This document shows, in pieces, positions 25,923 to 35,683 of a stretch of DNA of 64,000 bases. The notes below the pieces were generated by a model. The model made no database searches. It saw only the letters and a list, made by a program, of their open reading frames with translations, and was not told the origin of the DNA. Position 1 is the first letter of the stretch, and each line of letters starts with the position of its first letter. This DNA is from JBGPLJ01 sp963826145 (lineage in GTDB: Bacteria; Pseudomonadota; Gammaproteobacteria; Steroidobacterales; Steroidobacteraceae). The translations under genes and the position numbers were made by a program. Location: NCBI GenBank assembly GCA_963826145.1, contig CAWGVW010000001.1:496001-560000 (forward strand). Direction: 5' to 3'.

Positions 25923-26794
25923 AGGCCCTGACGATGAATGACATTGCCGAACGCGCTCCGTTGCAGGTCGGCGTACGTTCCGCTGCGCTGCTCGATTTGA
26001 AGCTCACCGGTGAAACGGTCGGATCGCCGACCATCCAGAATCCGGTGTACTCCTGCCGCGGCGTGAGCGTGAGCTACGACGGCAAGGCTGCGATCCGCGA
26101 CATCAGCATCGACGTCGGACGCCAGCAGGTTCTCGCGATGATCGGTCCGTCGGGCTGCGGCAAGTCGACCTTTCTGCGCTGTCTCAACCGCATGAACGAC
26201 CTGATTCCGGGCGCCTGCGTGACGGGACAGATCCTGCTCGACGGGAACGATATCCATGACCGGCGGCTCGACCCCGTGCAGCTGCGCGCGAGGGTCGGTA
26301 TGGTCTTTCAGAAGCCGAATCCCTTCCCCAAGTCGATCTACGAGAACGTCGCTTTCGGACCACGCTCGCACGGGATGGCGCGCAACCGCGCGGCGCTCGA
26401 TGAAATCGTCGTTACGAGCCTGCAGAGCGCCGGCCTCTGGGACGAGGTCAAGGATCGATTGCATCGGGCGGGAACGGGACTCTCCGGTGGGCAGCAGCAG
26501 CGCCTTTGCATTGCCCGAGCCATTGCCGTTCAGCCCGAAGTCATCCTGATGGACGAGCCCTGCTCGGCGCTCGATCCGATAGCGACAGCACGCATCGAGG
26601 ATCTCATTTACCAGCTGAGCCGGCGGTACGCGATCGTGATCGTCACGCACTCAATGCAGCAGGCGGCGCGCGTTTCGCAACGCACGGCGTACTTTCACAT
26701 GGGCTCGCTAATCGAAGTGGGCGAGACCGACCGCGTCTTCACGAACCCGGCCCACCGCCTGACCGAAGATTACATCACCGGTCGCTTCGGCTGA
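25919..26794 (+). CDS. pstB: Phosphate ABC transporter ATPase PstB, second copy
   Basis: A 291-residue ATPase with GTG start overlapping the previous stop (GTGA). Walker [13 protein letters not shown], PstB hallmark [14 protein letters not shown]-loop [20 protein letters not shown] and Walker [17 protein letters not shown] match canonical PstB better than the first copy. It has an extra N-terminal stretch of about 35 residues. The two copies are clearly diverged, so this is an old duplication or an acquired second gene rather than a recent repeat. Confidence 0.95.
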   Translation: MKALTMNDIAERAPLQVGVRSAALLDLKLTGETVGSPTIQNPVYSCRGVSVSYDGKAAIRDISIDVGRQQVLAMIGPSGCGKSTFLRCLNRMNDLIPGACVTGQILLDGNDIHDRRLDPVQLRARVGMVFQKPNPFPKSIYENVAFGPRSHGMARNRAALDEIVVTSLQSAGLWDEVKDRLHRAGTGLSGGQQQRLCIARAIAVQPEVILMDEPCSALDPIATARIEDLIYQLSRRYAIVIVTHSMQQAARVSQRTAYFHMGSLIEVGETDRVFTNPAHRLTEDYITGRFG

Positions 26795-26814
26795 GCCGGG
26801 TGGGACGGCGGCAC

Positions 26815-27501
26815 ATGATCGAAGGTCACATCAACAGGTCATTCGATGGCGCCCTGGCTTCGCTCCACATGCGAGTGATTGCCATGGGGGGTCTCGCGCT
26901 CGATCAGGTCCGCGAAGCCACGCGCGCGTACGGCGAATGGGACAGCGAGCGCGCGGCGGTGGTCATTGAGCGAGAGCGCACGGTTAATGCTTATGACGTC
27001 GCACTCGATGAAGAGCAACTGACGCTGATCGCGCGGCGGCAGCCCGTGGCATCGGATCTGCGGGTCGTAATTGCCCTGTCCAAGTCTGTCGCCGAACTCG
27101 AGCGCATCGGCGACGAGGCCAAGAAGATAGCGAAAGTCGTGCTCGGCAACACGGGCCGGCCACATCCGGAAACGATGCGCGACGTGCAGCATCTGGGACA
27201 ACTCGCGGTTGCGCTGCTGCGCCAATCGCTGGAGGCCTTTGACAGCCTGGAATGCACGCTGGCCGCTACGGTAATCGCGGGCGACCGGGCCCTCGATAGT
27301 GAATACGCCGCAGGACTGCGCCGCCTCCTGACGCGTGCCATGGGCGATCCGAGCCACTTCGAAGCAGCCTTGCAGTCGGCGTTCGTACTGAAGGCACTGG
27401 AGCGCGTCGGCGATCATGCGAGGAATCTCGCTCGCCACCTGCAGTCAATTGAGCCGCAGGCCGCCACGGCGGAGGCGATCTCCACCATCCCCCAGATTTG
27501 A
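26815..27501 (+). CDS. phoU: Phosphate transport regulator PhoU
   Basis: A 228-residue protein of two three-helix PhoU bundles, starting at ATG 26815. Metal-cluster motifs are VIERERTVNAYDVALDEEQL with E/D-x-x-x-D spacing and KSVAELERIGDEAKKIAK in the first half, and FVLKALERVGDHARNLARHL in the second. PhoU restrains PstSCAB uptake and, where present, PhoR signalling. No phoB or phoR gene lies in the window. It ends the phosphate run at a hairpin. Confidence 0.95.
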   Translation: MIEGHINRSFDGALASLHMRVIAMGGLALDQVREATRAYGEWDSERAAVVIERERTVNAYDVALDEEQLTLIARRQPVASDLRVVIALSKSVAELERIGDEAKKIAKVVLGNTGRPHPETMRDVQHLGQLAVALLRQSLEAFDSLECTLAATVIAGDRALDSEYAAGLRRLLTRAMGDPSHFEAALQSAFVLKALERVGDHARNLARHLQSIEPQAATAEAISTIPQI

Positions 27502-27526
27502 TCCCATATATATAGAGTGGGATTTT
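27501..27526 (+). terminator. Terminator-like hairpin after phoU
   Basis: ATCCCA at 27501-27506 pairs with TGGGAT at 27518-27523, around an AT-rich loop, and T residues follow (TTTCGTTT). It directly follows the phoU stop codon and would end the porin-pst-phoU transcript. Confidence 0.55.
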
Positions 27527-27652
27527 CGTTTAGCTGGCGTTCAGCCTGCAGAAATCGAGCCGGCAAGTCTCAGCGAATCCTTCTTTCACGCACCAGCACG
27601 CGCAGCACCAGGCTCATTGCCTGCATTCGCCATCGATGTTGTGTCGGCACCA

Positions 27653-27668
27653 GTGTTAACGCTAACGT
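27653..27668. promoter_or_regulatory. LacI-type operator candidate
   Basis: GTGTTAACGCTAACGT is a near-palindrome centred on a CpG (TGTTAAC/GCTAACG), the layout used by LacI-family repressors. It lies about 80 bases upstream of the GTG start of a LacI-family gene, fitting autoregulation of that gene and its downstream transporter. Confidence 0.55.
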
Positions 27669-27748
27669 GTATCGACCGCCAATGGCCGGAACCGGGTCAT
27701 TCGTGACGACGGGCACGACCGGCGGAAATCCATGCGCAAGGGGAACGC

Positions 27749-28807
27749 GTGAGCCGAAGACGAGCGCCGCGTCGACGAGGCAAAGCGGTGACGATCCACG
27801 ACGTCGCCCGCAAGGCGGGCGTGTCGTCGATGACCGTGTCGCGTGTGACGAACGGCGAGGACAGCGTCCGCGATTCGACACGCGAGCAGGTGCTTCGCGC
27901 GATTCGCGACCTCAACTATTCGCCGAATCCCGCCGCCCGCTCGCTCGCCGGCGCCGAGGGCACGCGCATTGCGCTGATCTATTCGAACCCTTCAGAGTCG
28001 TACCTGAGTGCGCTCCTGGTCGGAACGCTCGAAAAGGCGAGCCGCATGTCCGTCGAACTCGTACTCGAGAAATGGGGCGAGCTTCGGCCGGCCGCGGAGC
28101 GCTCGGCCGCGCGCAAGCTTGCAAAGAGCGTCGCCGGCGTCATCCTGCCGCCGCCGCTGTGCGAATCCATTGCGATCACCTCGGAGCTCGCCGCGGCCGG
28201 TGTTCCGGTCGTCGCCGTCGCCACGGGCCGGTTCCGTGCGAACGTCTGCTGTGTGCGCATCGATGACTTCCGCGCGGCGAGCGAGATGACCGCGCACCTC
28301 ATCGCGCTCGGTCACTCCCGCATTGGTTTCATCAAAGGCCATCCGAACCAGACAGCAAGTGCACAGCGTCTCGCGGGATTCGAGGCGACGATGGAGGAAT
28401 CGGGCTTGCGATCGAATCCCGCCTGCATCGAACAGGGCTATTTCACTTACCGCTCGGGTCTTGATGCAGCGGAGCGGCTGCTCGCACGCAAGCGTCCGCC
28501 GACCGCGATCTTCGCAAGTAACGACGACATGGCCGCGGCGGTTGTATCAGTCGCGCACCGGCGTGGACTCGATGTGCCGCGCGACCTTTCCGTCGTCGGG
28601 TTCGATGACACCGTCACCGCCACAACCATCTGGCCGGAACTCACGACCGTCCGCCAGCCGATCGCCGCGATGGGCGAAGCCGCCCTCAATGTCCTCGTGC
28701 ACAAGATCCGGCGCCGTAAGGATGCAGACGGCGCCGACACCACCGATCACCTGTTCGCGCACGTGCTTGTGAAGCGCGACTCCGACGCGCGGCCGCGCAT
28801 TTCATGA
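27749..28807 (+). CDS. LacI-family transcriptional regulator
   Basis: A 352-residue regulator with GTG start and AAGGGGA upstream. The helix-turn-helix and hinge lie at about residues 13-65 (VTIHDVARKAGVSSMTVSRV, then LNYSPNPAARSLAG). The periplasmic-binding-like effector domain follows with typical strands TRIALIYSNPSES, GHSRIGFIKGHP and PPTAIFASNDDMAAAVV. Its stop overlaps the ATG of an MFS transporter, so it most likely controls that transporter in response to the transported compound. No catabolic enzyme lies next to it. Confidence 0.93.
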   Translation: MSRRRAPRRRGKAVTIHDVARKAGVSSMTVSRVTNGEDSVRDSTREQVLRAIRDLNYSPNPAARSLAGAEGTRIALIYSNPSESYLSALLVGTLEKASRMSVELVLEKWGELRPAAERSAARKLAKSVAGVILPPPLCESIAITSELAAAGVPVVAVATGRFRANVCCVRIDDFRAASEMTAHLIALGHSRIGFIKGHPNQTASAQRLAGFEATMEESGLRSNPACIEQGYFTYRSGLDAAERLLARKRPPTAIFASNDDMAAAVVSVAHRRGLDVPRDLSVVGFDDTVTATTIWPELTTVRQPIAAMGEAALNVLVHKIRRRKDADGADTTDHLFAHVLVKRDSDARPRIS

Positions 28808-30111
28808 CGGCGCATGACAGGGACTCGGCCGCGGAGCGCGCCGTCATCCGCAAGGTCGTCGTGCGCCTGCTGCCGTTCCTGATTCTCCTGTACCTCACGA
28901 ACTATCTCGATCGCGTGAACGTCGGCTTCGCGGCGCTCACGATGAACAGGGACATCGGCCTCTCCGACACCGCCTTCGGCGTCGGCTCCGGCATCTTCTT
29001 CCTCGGCTATTTCCTCTTCGAGGTGCCGAGCAATCTCGCGCTCCAGCGCTTCGGCGCGCGCCGCTGGATTGCACGCATCATGCTGAGCTGGGGTCTGGTG
29101 TCGATGGCGATGATCTTCGTCGAGGGGCCGAAGAGCTTCTATCTGCTGCGCTTCCTCCTCGGCGTGACGGAAGCGGGCTTCTTTCCGGGGATCGTTCTCT
29201 ATCTCACCTACTGGTTTCCGAACCGGGTGCGCGGCTCGGTCATGGCCTATTTCTTCATCGCCATTCCGCTCGCGAACATCATCGGCGGCCCGGTCTCGAC
29301 GTCGCTTCTCGAGAGCTCGATTCTGGGCCTGCGCGGCTGGCAGTCGATGTTCGTGATCGAGGCGATGCCGGCCCTGGTGCTGGGTCTTGTCGTACTGCTC
29401 GTGCTGCGCGATTCGCCGCGCGACGCGGCGTGGCTCACGGCGGAAGAACGTGCGACGCTCGTCGCGGCGATCGATCGCGATCGGCAATCGAGCCTGCACT
29501 CTTCCCTGCGGGCGGGTCTCGTGAGCCCTGAAGTCTGGGGCTTCGTGCTCGTCTACTTCTCGATGGTGATCGGGTCCTATGGCTTCGGCTTCTGGGCACC
29601 GAAGATCATCAAGTCGCTCGGCGACCTCACGAATGCCGAGGTCGGCTGGTACGTCGTCATACCCTTCGCCTCGAGCGCGGTGATGATGTACGTCTGGGGC
29701 CGGCACTCCGATCGCACCGGCGAGCGCGCATGGCACATCGCACTGCCGGGTTTCGTCGGCGCCGCGGGCTTCGTTTACAGCGCCTTCGCCGGGGAATTCT
29801 GGACGGCGATCGTAGCGCTGACCGTCGGCGCGATGGGCATCTATGGCATCACGGCAGTGTTCTGGACCCTGCCAACGCGCGTCCTCACCGGCACGGCGGC
29901 GGCCGGCGGCATTGCGCTGATCAATTCCTTCGGTAACCTCGGCGGGTTCGTCGGGCCATCCATCGTCGGCTACTTCAAGGATCGCACCGGTAGCTATACG
30001 CCTGGGCTGATTGCGCTCGCTTCGGGCCTCGTCGTCGCCGGAGCCATGGGCCTCTATCTCGGCAAGCGGCAGATGCGCGCGGGTGCCGCGTCAGCCGCCG
30101 CCCGCGGCTAA
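28804..30111 (+). CDS. MFS transporter, anion:cation symporter (ACS) family
   Basis: A 435-residue, 12-helix symporter. [20 protein letters not shown] (about residues 31-50) and the segment [20 protein letters not shown] (about 120-139) are ACS hallmarks, as in hexuronate, galactonate, tartrate and phthalate carriers. Its start overlaps the lacI-like stop (ATGA). A sugar acid or aromatic acid is the likely substrate by family; nothing narrows it further. Confidence 0.9.
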   Translation: MTAHDRDSAAERAVIRKVVVRLLPFLILLYLTNYLDRVNVGFAALTMNRDIGLSDTAFGVGSGIFFLGYFLFEVPSNLALQRFGARRWIARIMLSWGLVSMAMIFVEGPKSFYLLRFLLGVTEAGFFPGIVLYLTYWFPNRVRGSVMAYFFIAIPLANIIGGPVSTSLLESSILGLRGWQSMFVIEAMPALVLGLVVLLVLRDSPRDAAWLTAEERATLVAAIDRDRQSSLHSSLRAGLVSPEVWGFVLVYFSMVIGSYGFGFWAPKIIKSLGDLTNAEVGWYVVIPFASSAVMMYVWGRHSDRTGERAWHIALPGFVGAAGFVYSAFAGEFWTAIVALTVGAMGIYGITAVFWTLPTRVLTGTAAAGGIALINSFGNLGGFVGPSIVGYFKDRTGSYTPGLIALASGLVVAGAMGLYLGKRQMRAGAASAAARG

Positions 30112-30969
30112 GCGGCGGCGGATCGACTTCAACTCGCGCGTGCGCTGCACGTCCACCTTCGGAAAGTCGAGGTCGAGATCGTGCAGCGTCTCGTTGAGGA
30201 CTTTCGAAATGATGAGCCGCGCGTTCGGTTTGTCGTCGGCGGGAACGACGTACCAGGGTGCTTCCCGTGTGCTCGTCGCGCCGAGGCAGGCCGCGTACGC
30301 CTGCATGTACTCCTTCCAGAACTCGCGCTCCGCGACGTCTGCAGCACTGAATTTCCAGTTCTTGGTCGGATCGTCGATACGCTCGATGAAGCGCTTGCGC
30401 TGCTCGTCCTTCGACAAGTGCAGGAAAAACTTCACGATGCGCGTACCGTTGCGCGTCAGATGCTCCTCGAGGCTGACAATCGAGCGGTAGCGCTTGCGCC
30501 AGAGTTCATCGCGGTCCTTCGGCAGCTCCGGCAGGCGCTGTGCGGCGAGAATTTCCGGATGCACGCGCACGATCAGGACTTCTTCGTAATAGGAGCGGTT
30601 GAAGATGCCGATGCGACCCCGTTCCGGCAGGCAGACGTTCGTGCGCCATAGAAAATCGTGGTCGAGGTCCTCCGCGCTCGGATGCTTGAAACTGAATACC
30701 TGGCAGCCCTGCGGGTTGACGCCCGACATGACGTGCTTGATGGCGCTGTCCTTGCCGGCGGCGTCCATCGCCTGGAAGATCACGAGCAGCGAATACTGGT
30801 CCGAGGCGTAGAGCTTCGCCTGCTCCCGACTCAGCTCCTCCGTGCAGGAGCGCAGCAGTTTCTCGTAGTCCTGCTTCGATGCATACATCGGCTTGACGCG
30901 CGTCTTACGCTCGCCGAGATCGACTTTCTCGCCCGGCCGCACCCGAAAATGCTTCGAGTGAAATTTCAC
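30091..30969 (-). CDS. Polyphosphate:nucleotide phosphotransferase, PPK2 family (class III-like)
   Basis: A 292-residue kinase; GTG 30969 is chosen because the longer open frame overlaps the GST gene. Walker A is [19 protein letters not shown], lid and Walker B regions are [17 protein letters not shown] and [17 protein letters not shown]. The opening [20 protein letters not shown] matches the PPK2_rel_1 group. Members phosphorylate AMP and/or ADP from polyphosphate. The gene is 5 nt downstream of the GST gene on the same strand, and its 3' end overlaps the convergent MFS gene by 21 bases. A polyphosphate-using enzyme fits a genome with a full phosphate uptake set. Confidence 0.9.
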   Translation of the reverse strand: MKFHSKHFRVRPGEKVDLGERKTRVKPMYASKQDYEKLLRSCTEELSREQAKLYASDQYSLLVIFQAMDAAGKDSAIKHVMSGVNPQGCQVFSFKHPSAEDLDHDFLWRTNVCLPERGRIGIFNRSYYEEVLIVRVHPEILAAQRLPELPKDRDELWRKRYRSIVSLEEHLTRNGTRIVKFFLHLSKDEQRKRFIERIDDPTKNWKFSAADVAEREFWKEYMQAYAACLGATSTREAPWYVVPADDKPNARLIISKVLNETLHDLDLDFPKVDVQRTRELKSIRRRLAAGGG

Positions 30970-30974
30970 GGCCG

Positions 30975-31685
30975 TCAGCCGCCTGCCACAGGTTTCTTGA
31001 AGTCCTCGTCCCGGAGATTGAAGAGCTGCTTCTTGTCCGCGTCCGACATCGGCTGGCTGAAGCTCGTCCACTCCTTGCCTACAGCCGCGCCGCGCTCGAC
31101 GGCCGGCCGCGCGCCGACCGCGGCGAACCAGCGCTTTACGTTCGGAAAGTCGTCGAGGTTCTGCTCCTGCCAGTCGTGGCGCACCACCCAGGGCCAGCAC
31201 GCGATGTCCGCGATGGAGTATTCGCCCGCGAGGTATTCGCCCTTCGCGAGCTGCTTGTCCATGACCTTGTATAGCCGCGCGACTTCCACGCGGAAGCGAT
31301 GCATGGCGTATTCGATCTTCTGCGGAGAGTAGCGCAGGAAGTGATGGGCCTGGCCTGCCATCGGACCGAGCCCGCCGATCTGCCAGTACACCCATTGCAA
31401 TACCCGGTATTTGCCGTGCAGATCCCTCGGCAGGAACTTGCCCGTCTTTTCGCCGAGATACTCGAGGATCGCTCCCGATTCGAAGATGGTGATCGGCCCG
31501 CCGACGGCGTCGTGGTCGACGATCGTCGGCATCTTGTTGTTCGGATTGAGGAGCGTGTATTCGGGCGTCGACTGGTCACCCTTGTTGATGTTGATCGGAA
31601 CCACGTTGTACGGGAGCGCGCACTCCTCGCACATGATGGTGATCTTCTTGCCGTTGCCGGTGGGCCAGAAATAAATGTCGATCAA
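30975..31685 (-). CDS. Glutathione S-transferase, YghU/Nu-class-like
   Basis: A 236-residue GST. The thioredoxin-like half (about 1-85) has [31 protein letters not shown] and the glutathione-binding [16 protein letters not shown]. The all-helical half (about 95-215) has [13 protein letters not shown] and [11 protein letters not shown]. Thr-Gly-Asn at the position of the catalytic residue fits the YghU/YfcG group, which binds two glutathiones and acts as a disulfide reductase. It is followed after 5 nt by the PPK2 gene. Confidence 0.9.
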   Translation of the reverse strand: MIDIYFWPTGNGKKITIMCEECALPYNVVPININKGDQSTPEYTLLNPNNKMPTIVDHDAVGGPITIFESGAILEYLGEKTGKFLPRDLHGKYRVLQWVYWQIGGLGPMAGQAHHFLRYSPQKIEYAMHRFRVEVARLYKVMDKQLAKGEYLAGEYSIADIACWPWVVRHDWQEQNLDDFPNVKRWFAAVGARPAVERGAAVGKEWTSFSQPMSDADKKQLFNLRDEDFKKPVAGG

Positions 31686-31754
31686 GACCGTGCTCCGCGA
31701 TGGATGTGGTGCCCGGCCCGTACAGCCGGGGCGACCATGTTACAGGGATCGGCG

Positions 31755-32099
31755 TCAGCCCGGCGAGTCCGCGGCCTGCGGTTCGTTGCCAATCACTCCG
31801 AATTCCGCGGGCATCCGCGCGTACACGACTCTGACATTCTCGGCGCGCAGGCTTTCGAGCAGCCGGTCCGCCATGGCGGGGCTCAGGATGAATTCGACCT
31901 CTATCGTCAGATCGCCGGCGAGTTCGAAGAAATGCTGCTCGTGCAGAATGCCGTGGCGTCCGAAGCCCGCGACTGAGCGAAACGCGGAACCGCCGAGCAC
32001 GCCGAGCGACTTCGCGTGCTCGAGCAACCACTCGTACAGCAGGCGGTGACGGTGCTTCGCGTTCTCTCGCATGTAGAAGCGCAGGTAGGTGCCGTTCAT
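31755..32099 (-). CDS. DUF190 protein, fluoride-resistance associated
   Basis: A 114-residue DUF190 protein starting at ATG 32099 with GGAGG upstream. RFYMRENAKHRHRLLYEWLL, ASVAGFGRHG-type and VVYARMPAEFGVI are the family motifs. The fold is PII-like. The gene lies directly downstream of crcB on the same strand, its usual neighbour, and probably modulates or assists fluoride export; its biochemical role is not established. Confidence 0.85.
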   Translation of the reverse strand: MNGTYLRFYMRENAKHRHRLLYEWLLEHAKSLGVLGGSAFRSVAGFGRHGILHEQHFFELAGDLTIEVEFILSPAMADRLLESLRAENVRVVYARMPAEFGVIGNEPQAADSPG

Positions 32100-32144
32100 T
32101 GGAGGATTCCTCCGGTGCCGGACGACAGTATCGCCGATCGGCGC

Positions 32145-32528
32145 TCAGCGGCCGAGAGCCATGCGGGCGAGGAGGATTCCCGCGCCCGTCATCAGCAGCG
32201 AGCCGCCGAGATGCGCGGCCGCGGCACCGCACGCCCACGCGTATTGCGATCGCAGGAGCAGGTTCATGGTCTCCGCGGAAAACGTCGAAAAGGTCGTCAG
32301 CGCGCCGAGAAAACCGGTGGTGATCAGCAGGCGCGTCGCCGGGGACAGACCGAGCGGATCTGTGACCGCCATCATGATGCCGATGATGAATCCGCCGACG
32401 AGGTTTGCCGTCAGCGTCCCGAGCGGGAGCGTCGGAAAGACTGGATTGAGAGCGAGGCCGAGACCCCAGCGCAGCCAGGCGCCGGCTACGGCGCCTATGG
32501 CAATGGCAGACAGACTGACCCAGGGCAT
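32145..32528 (-). CDS. crcB: Fluoride exporter CrcB/Fluc
   Basis: A 127-residue, four-helix channel. GAVAGAWLRWGLG (helix 1), TLTANLVGGFIIG (helix 2, with the conserved Asn) and TTGFLGALTTFSTFSAET (helix 3, Phe-box and Na+-site region) are diagnostic. It forms dual-topology dimers that let fluoride leave the cell. I looked for a fluoride riboswitch in the leader and did not find one. Confidence 0.93.
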   Translation of the reverse strand: MPWVSLSAIAIGAVAGAWLRWGLGLALNPVFPTLPLGTLTANLVGGFIIGIMMAVTDPLGLSPATRLLITTGFLGALTTFSTFSAETMNLLLRSQYAWACGAAAAHLGGSLLMTGAGILLARMALGR

Positions 32529-32608
32529 TCGAAACTCTGGCTTCGCGCGACTTCGACGTTAGTAGCGGCCACCGGGCTGGGTTTAGCGACGCGAAGCATC
32601 CTACAGGC

Positions 32609-33850
32609 TCATGCCGCGCGCTGACAACCGCGCGTCGTTAACCAGCGATGGAGCACGAAGCCCGTTCCCGTCAGTAGCGTCATCGTGATCGCCATCGGCT
32701 TTGCGGTGCCGTCGTGGATCAGGCCCATGAACGCACCGGCGAGAGTTGCGAGCAGGAACTGCAGCACGCCGATGAGGGAGCTCGCCGTGCCGGCGCGCTC
32801 CGCGTGACCCGCCAGCGCGCAGGCCGTCGCGTCGGGGCGGACGATCGACATCGTAAAGAGGTAGGGCCACATCACGACGAGCAGAGCAGTCACGCCACCA
32901 GCTTGATTCGCAGTTAGAACGATCAGGGCGGCGCAGAGGATCGGCGCGATGAAGGTCGTGCGGTTGAGGAGCGTCGCCGCGCTGTAGGACTTCAAGGCAT
33001 GGGCGTTCCACTGCGCCCCGATGATGAGTGCACAGGCGTTGAAAGCGAAGAGCACCGCAAACTGCGCGGGCGAGAGGCCGTAGAGCTGGATGAAGACGAA
33101 CGCAGCCGCTATCACGTACGCCATGACCGACGCGTGGGCGAGCGAGACGGCCGAGGCGAATCCAAGAAAGCGCGGTTCCGAGAGCAGCGACCAGTAATCG
33201 CGCAGCACCGGCATCAGGGCGAGCGGTGGCCGCTCGGAGCGGGCAGGGCGGGTCTCAGGCAGCAGCAACATGGCGCTTACGAGGCAGGCGATGCCGATGC
33301 CGGTGAGAATCCAGAAAATCACGCGCCAGTCGGAGACGCGTACGATCCAGGCGCCGATCGACGGCGCAATGAGCGGCGCGACGCCAATTACGAGGATGAG
33401 GCGCGACAGCACGCGGGCGCCGACCTGCGGCTCGAAGAGATCCCGCACCATAGCCTGCGCGATGACAGCGCCGGCACAGCCGCCGAGCGCCTGTAGCGTG
33501 CGCATCGCGATCAAGGTCTCGACATTTGGCGCGAGACCGCAGCCGACGGAGGCAAGCGTGTACAGCGCAAGGCCGAAGGCGAGCGGCGGCTTGCGGCCAA
33601 AGTGATCGGCGAGCGGGCCGTAGAAGAACTGCCCGGCAGCGAGGCCGATGAAGAAAGCGGAGAGCGTCCACTGTACGGATTCGGCGGATGCGCCGAATTC
33701 GTGCCGGATGGCCGGGAAACCCGGCAGGTACATGTCGATCGAGAGCGGCGCGAAGGCGCTGATCGCGCCGAGGATAATCACCAGGCGCGCGCTCGCGGCC
33801 CCTTGCTTCGCGAGGTACCGGGATTGGTTTACTGGGGATTTGTGCTCCAT
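32609..33850 (-). CDS. Bcr/CflA-type multidrug MFS exporter with N terminus encoded by a repeat
   Basis: A 413-residue, 12-helix drug:H+ antiporter. LSIDMYLPGFPAIRHEF (about residues 37-53), GQFFYGPLADHFGRKP (motif A) and QALGGCAGAVIAQAMVRDLF are the Bcr/CflA signatures. About codons 3-13 (HKSPVNQSRYL) are encoded inside the left arm of a 32-bp inverted repeat, so the present N terminus was supplied or altered by that element. The next plausible family-like residues begin at ASARLVIILG. It is divergent from the Kef-type antiporter gene. Confidence 0.88.
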   Translation of the reverse strand: MEHKSPVNQSRYLAKQGAASARLVIILGAISAFAPLSIDMYLPGFPAIRHEFGASAESVQWTLSAFFIGLAAGQFFYGPLADHFGRKPPLAFGLALYTLASVGCGLAPNVETLIAMRTLQALGGCAGAVIAQAMVRDLFEPQVGARVLSRLILVIGVAPLIAPSIGAWIVRVSDWRVIFWILTGIGIACLVSAMLLLPETRPARSERPPLALMPVLRDYWSLLSEPRFLGFASAVSLAHASVMAYVIAAAFVFIQLYGLSPAQFAVLFAFNACALIIGAQWNAHALKSYSAATLLNRTTFIAPILCAALIVLTANQAGGVTALLVVMWPYLFTMSIVRPDATACALAGHAERAGTASSLIGVLQFLLATLAGAFMGLIHDGTAKPMAITMTLLTGTGFVLHRWLTTRGCQRAA

Positions 33851-33902
33851 GCGACTGCATACTACCTATTCACAAATCCCCAGTAATCCAATCCCGGTAC
33901 CT
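33813..33902. repeat. 32-bp inverted repeat around the divergent bcr/kef starts
   Basis: Arms 33813-33844 and 33871-33902 are inverted copies with one mismatch (a T/A in the middle), separated by 26 bases. The outer ends contain GGTACC and the inner ends CACAAATCCC. The minus-strand exporter ATG lies in the loop next to the left arm, and the antiporter ATG lies six bases beyond the right arm. A MITE-like or REP-like insertion, or a very large operator, are both possible. Confidence 0.8.
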
Positions 33903-33908
33903 GCCGCC

Positions 33909-35678
33909 ATGAATCTTCTGACCGAAATTGCGCTATTCCTCGCGGCCGCGGTGATCGCGGTGCCGCTCTTTCGCCGCTTCCAGCTGAGCGCCGTGCTCGC
34001 CTATCTTGCGAGCGGCATGGTCATCGGGCCCTGGGGCCTGAAGCTCGTGACGCGGGTCGAGAACATCCTGCAGATCGCGGAGTTTGGCATCGTGCTGCTG
34101 CTCTTCGTGATCGGCCTCGAATTGCAGGCGTCGCGCCTCGTGGCGATGCGCCGCGTGGTCTTCGGCCTCGGCTCGGCACAGGTCATCCTGACGACGCTCG
34201 CGTTCACCGGAATCGGCGTTGCACTGGGATTCGCTCCGGTTCCCGCGGCGATCGCGGGCTTCGGCCTCAGCCTGTCGTCGACGCCGCTCGTCCTGCAGCT
34301 CCTGGCGGAGCGCGACGAACTCACGACGCAGCATGGACGTGGCGCCTTCGGCATTCTGCTTTTTCAGGACATCGCGGTGCTGCCCGTCCTTGCGATGCTG
34401 CCGCTCATTGCGGGTAATGGCGCGAGCGGGATGTCCTGGCGCCGCGTCGCGCTCGGCATCGGCGCCATCGTCATTGTCATCGCCGCTGGGCGCTACGTCG
34501 TGCGTCCGCTCCTGCGTTACGTCGCCAAATCCAGGATCCCGGAAGTTTTCACGGCCGCGGCGCTCCTGGTCGTCATCGGGACTGCACTCCTCGTTCATGC
34601 CGCCGGCCTCTCGATGGCGCTCGGCGCGTTTCTCGCCGGTGTGCTGCTCGCGGACAGCGAATACCGGCACGAGCTCGAAGCGGATCTCGAGCCGTTCAAG
34701 GGACTTCTGCTTGGGCTTCTTTTCATCGCGGTCGGCATGTCGGTGAACCTGGGACTCATGTCCAGCGCACCGTTGAGACTCCTCGGCATCACCGCGGGAC
34801 TGATGGCGGTAAAGGCCCTGATCGTCTATGTCGTGGGGCGCATCGGACATTACGTGCGCCGCCGCGCCCGCTCGCTGTCGCTCGCCATGCTCGCCGGCGG
34901 CGAGTTCGCTTTCGTGCTCTTTTCGATCGCGCGGACGCAGGGGCTCCTCTCGGCGGAGGTCGCGGAAGCTCTGGTGCTCGCGGTGACGCTCTCGATGCTG
35001 CTGAGCCCGCTGATTCTCGTCATCGACGAACGCTGGCTCGAGCCGTGGCTCGCGAGCGGTGACGCGAAAACCTTCGATCGCATCGAGGCGGACGATCACC
35101 GCGTGGTGATCGCAGGCTTCGGCCGATTCGGGCAGATTCTCGCGCGCATCCTGCGCGCGAAAGGCATTCGTTTCACGGCGCTCGAGGCGAGCCAGACGCA
35201 GGTCGATTTCGTACGGCGCTTCGGCAACCGGATCTTCTTCGGCGATGCCTCGCGCCCCGAGCTCTTGCGTTCCGCGAGCCTCGAGCGGGCGGAGATACTC
35301 GTCATCGCGGTCGACGACGTCGAAGCCTCGGTCCGGATCGCGGAGTTCGTCTCGCGCAACTACCCGAAGGTCAAGATCTTCGCGCGCGTGCGCAATCGCC
35401 AGCACGCCTTCCGTCTCATGGATTACAACATCCGCTACAGCATCCGCGAGACGCTGCTCTCGAGCCTCGACATGGCCGAGCAGGTGCTCGAGACGCTCGG
35501 ATCGACCCGCGGCGAAGCGCGCCGGGCGGTCGCGATGTTCCGCGCGCACGATGAAGCCATCCTGCGCAGCCAGTACGAGGTCAAGGACGATCAGGAAAAG
35601 CTTCTGGCTTCCACCCGCGAATCGGCGCGGCAGCTCGAGAAGCTCTTTGAGGCCGACGCGGCAAATCCCGCGGAATAA
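33909..35678 (+). CDS. CPA2 monovalent cation:proton antiporter with RCK domain (KefB/KefC-like)
   Basis: A 589-residue membrane protein starting at ATG 33909. About twelve helices fill residues 1-380, with VLAYLASGMVIGPWGL, FVIGLELQ and LFQDIAVLP typical of glutathione-gated K+ efflux and CPA2 exchangers. An RCK-N nucleotide-binding domain follows (about 395-510: VVIAGFGRFGQILARILRAKG with a GxGxxG-like turn). It should exchange K+ or Na+ for H+ under control of NAD(H) or a thiol adduct. The longer upstream frame runs through the inverted repeat into the divergent gene and is rejected. Confidence 0.9.
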   Translation: MNLLTEIALFLAAAVIAVPLFRRFQLSAVLAYLASGMVIGPWGLKLVTRVENILQIAEFGIVLLLFVIGLELQASRLVAMRRVVFGLGSAQVILTTLAFTGIGVALGFAPVPAAIAGFGLSLSSTPLVLQLLAERDELTTQHGRGAFGILLFQDIAVLPVLAMLPLIAGNGASGMSWRRVALGIGAIVIVIAAGRYVVRPLLRYVAKSRIPEVFTAAALLVVIGTALLVHAAGLSMALGAFLAGVLLADSEYRHELEADLEPFKGLLLGLLFIAVGMSVNLGLMSSAPLRLLGITAGLMAVKALIVYVVGRIGHYVRRRARSLSLAMLAGGEFAFVLFSIARTQGLLSAEVAEALVLAVTLSMLLSPLILVIDERWLEPWLASGDAKTFDRIEADDHRVVIAGFGRFGQILARILRAKGIRFTALEASQTQVDFVRRFGNRIFFGDASRPELLRSASLERAEILVIAVDDVEASVRIAEFVSRNYPKVKIFARVRNRQHAFRLMDYNIRYSIRETLLSSLDMAEQVLETLGSTRGEARRAVAMFRAHDEAILRSQYEVKDDQEKLLASTRESARQLEKLFEADAANPAE

Positions 35679-35683
35679 ATAGA

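Noticed and set aside
32529..32608. Fluoride riboswitch upstream of crcB
   Set aside because: The conserved crcB-motif elements were looked for on the minus strand and are not present; the gap is also short.
33933..35549. 538-residue minus-strand frame opposite the Kef-type antiporter
   Set aside because: Highly charged shadow frame; the plus-strand gene has clear antiporter and RCK motifs.
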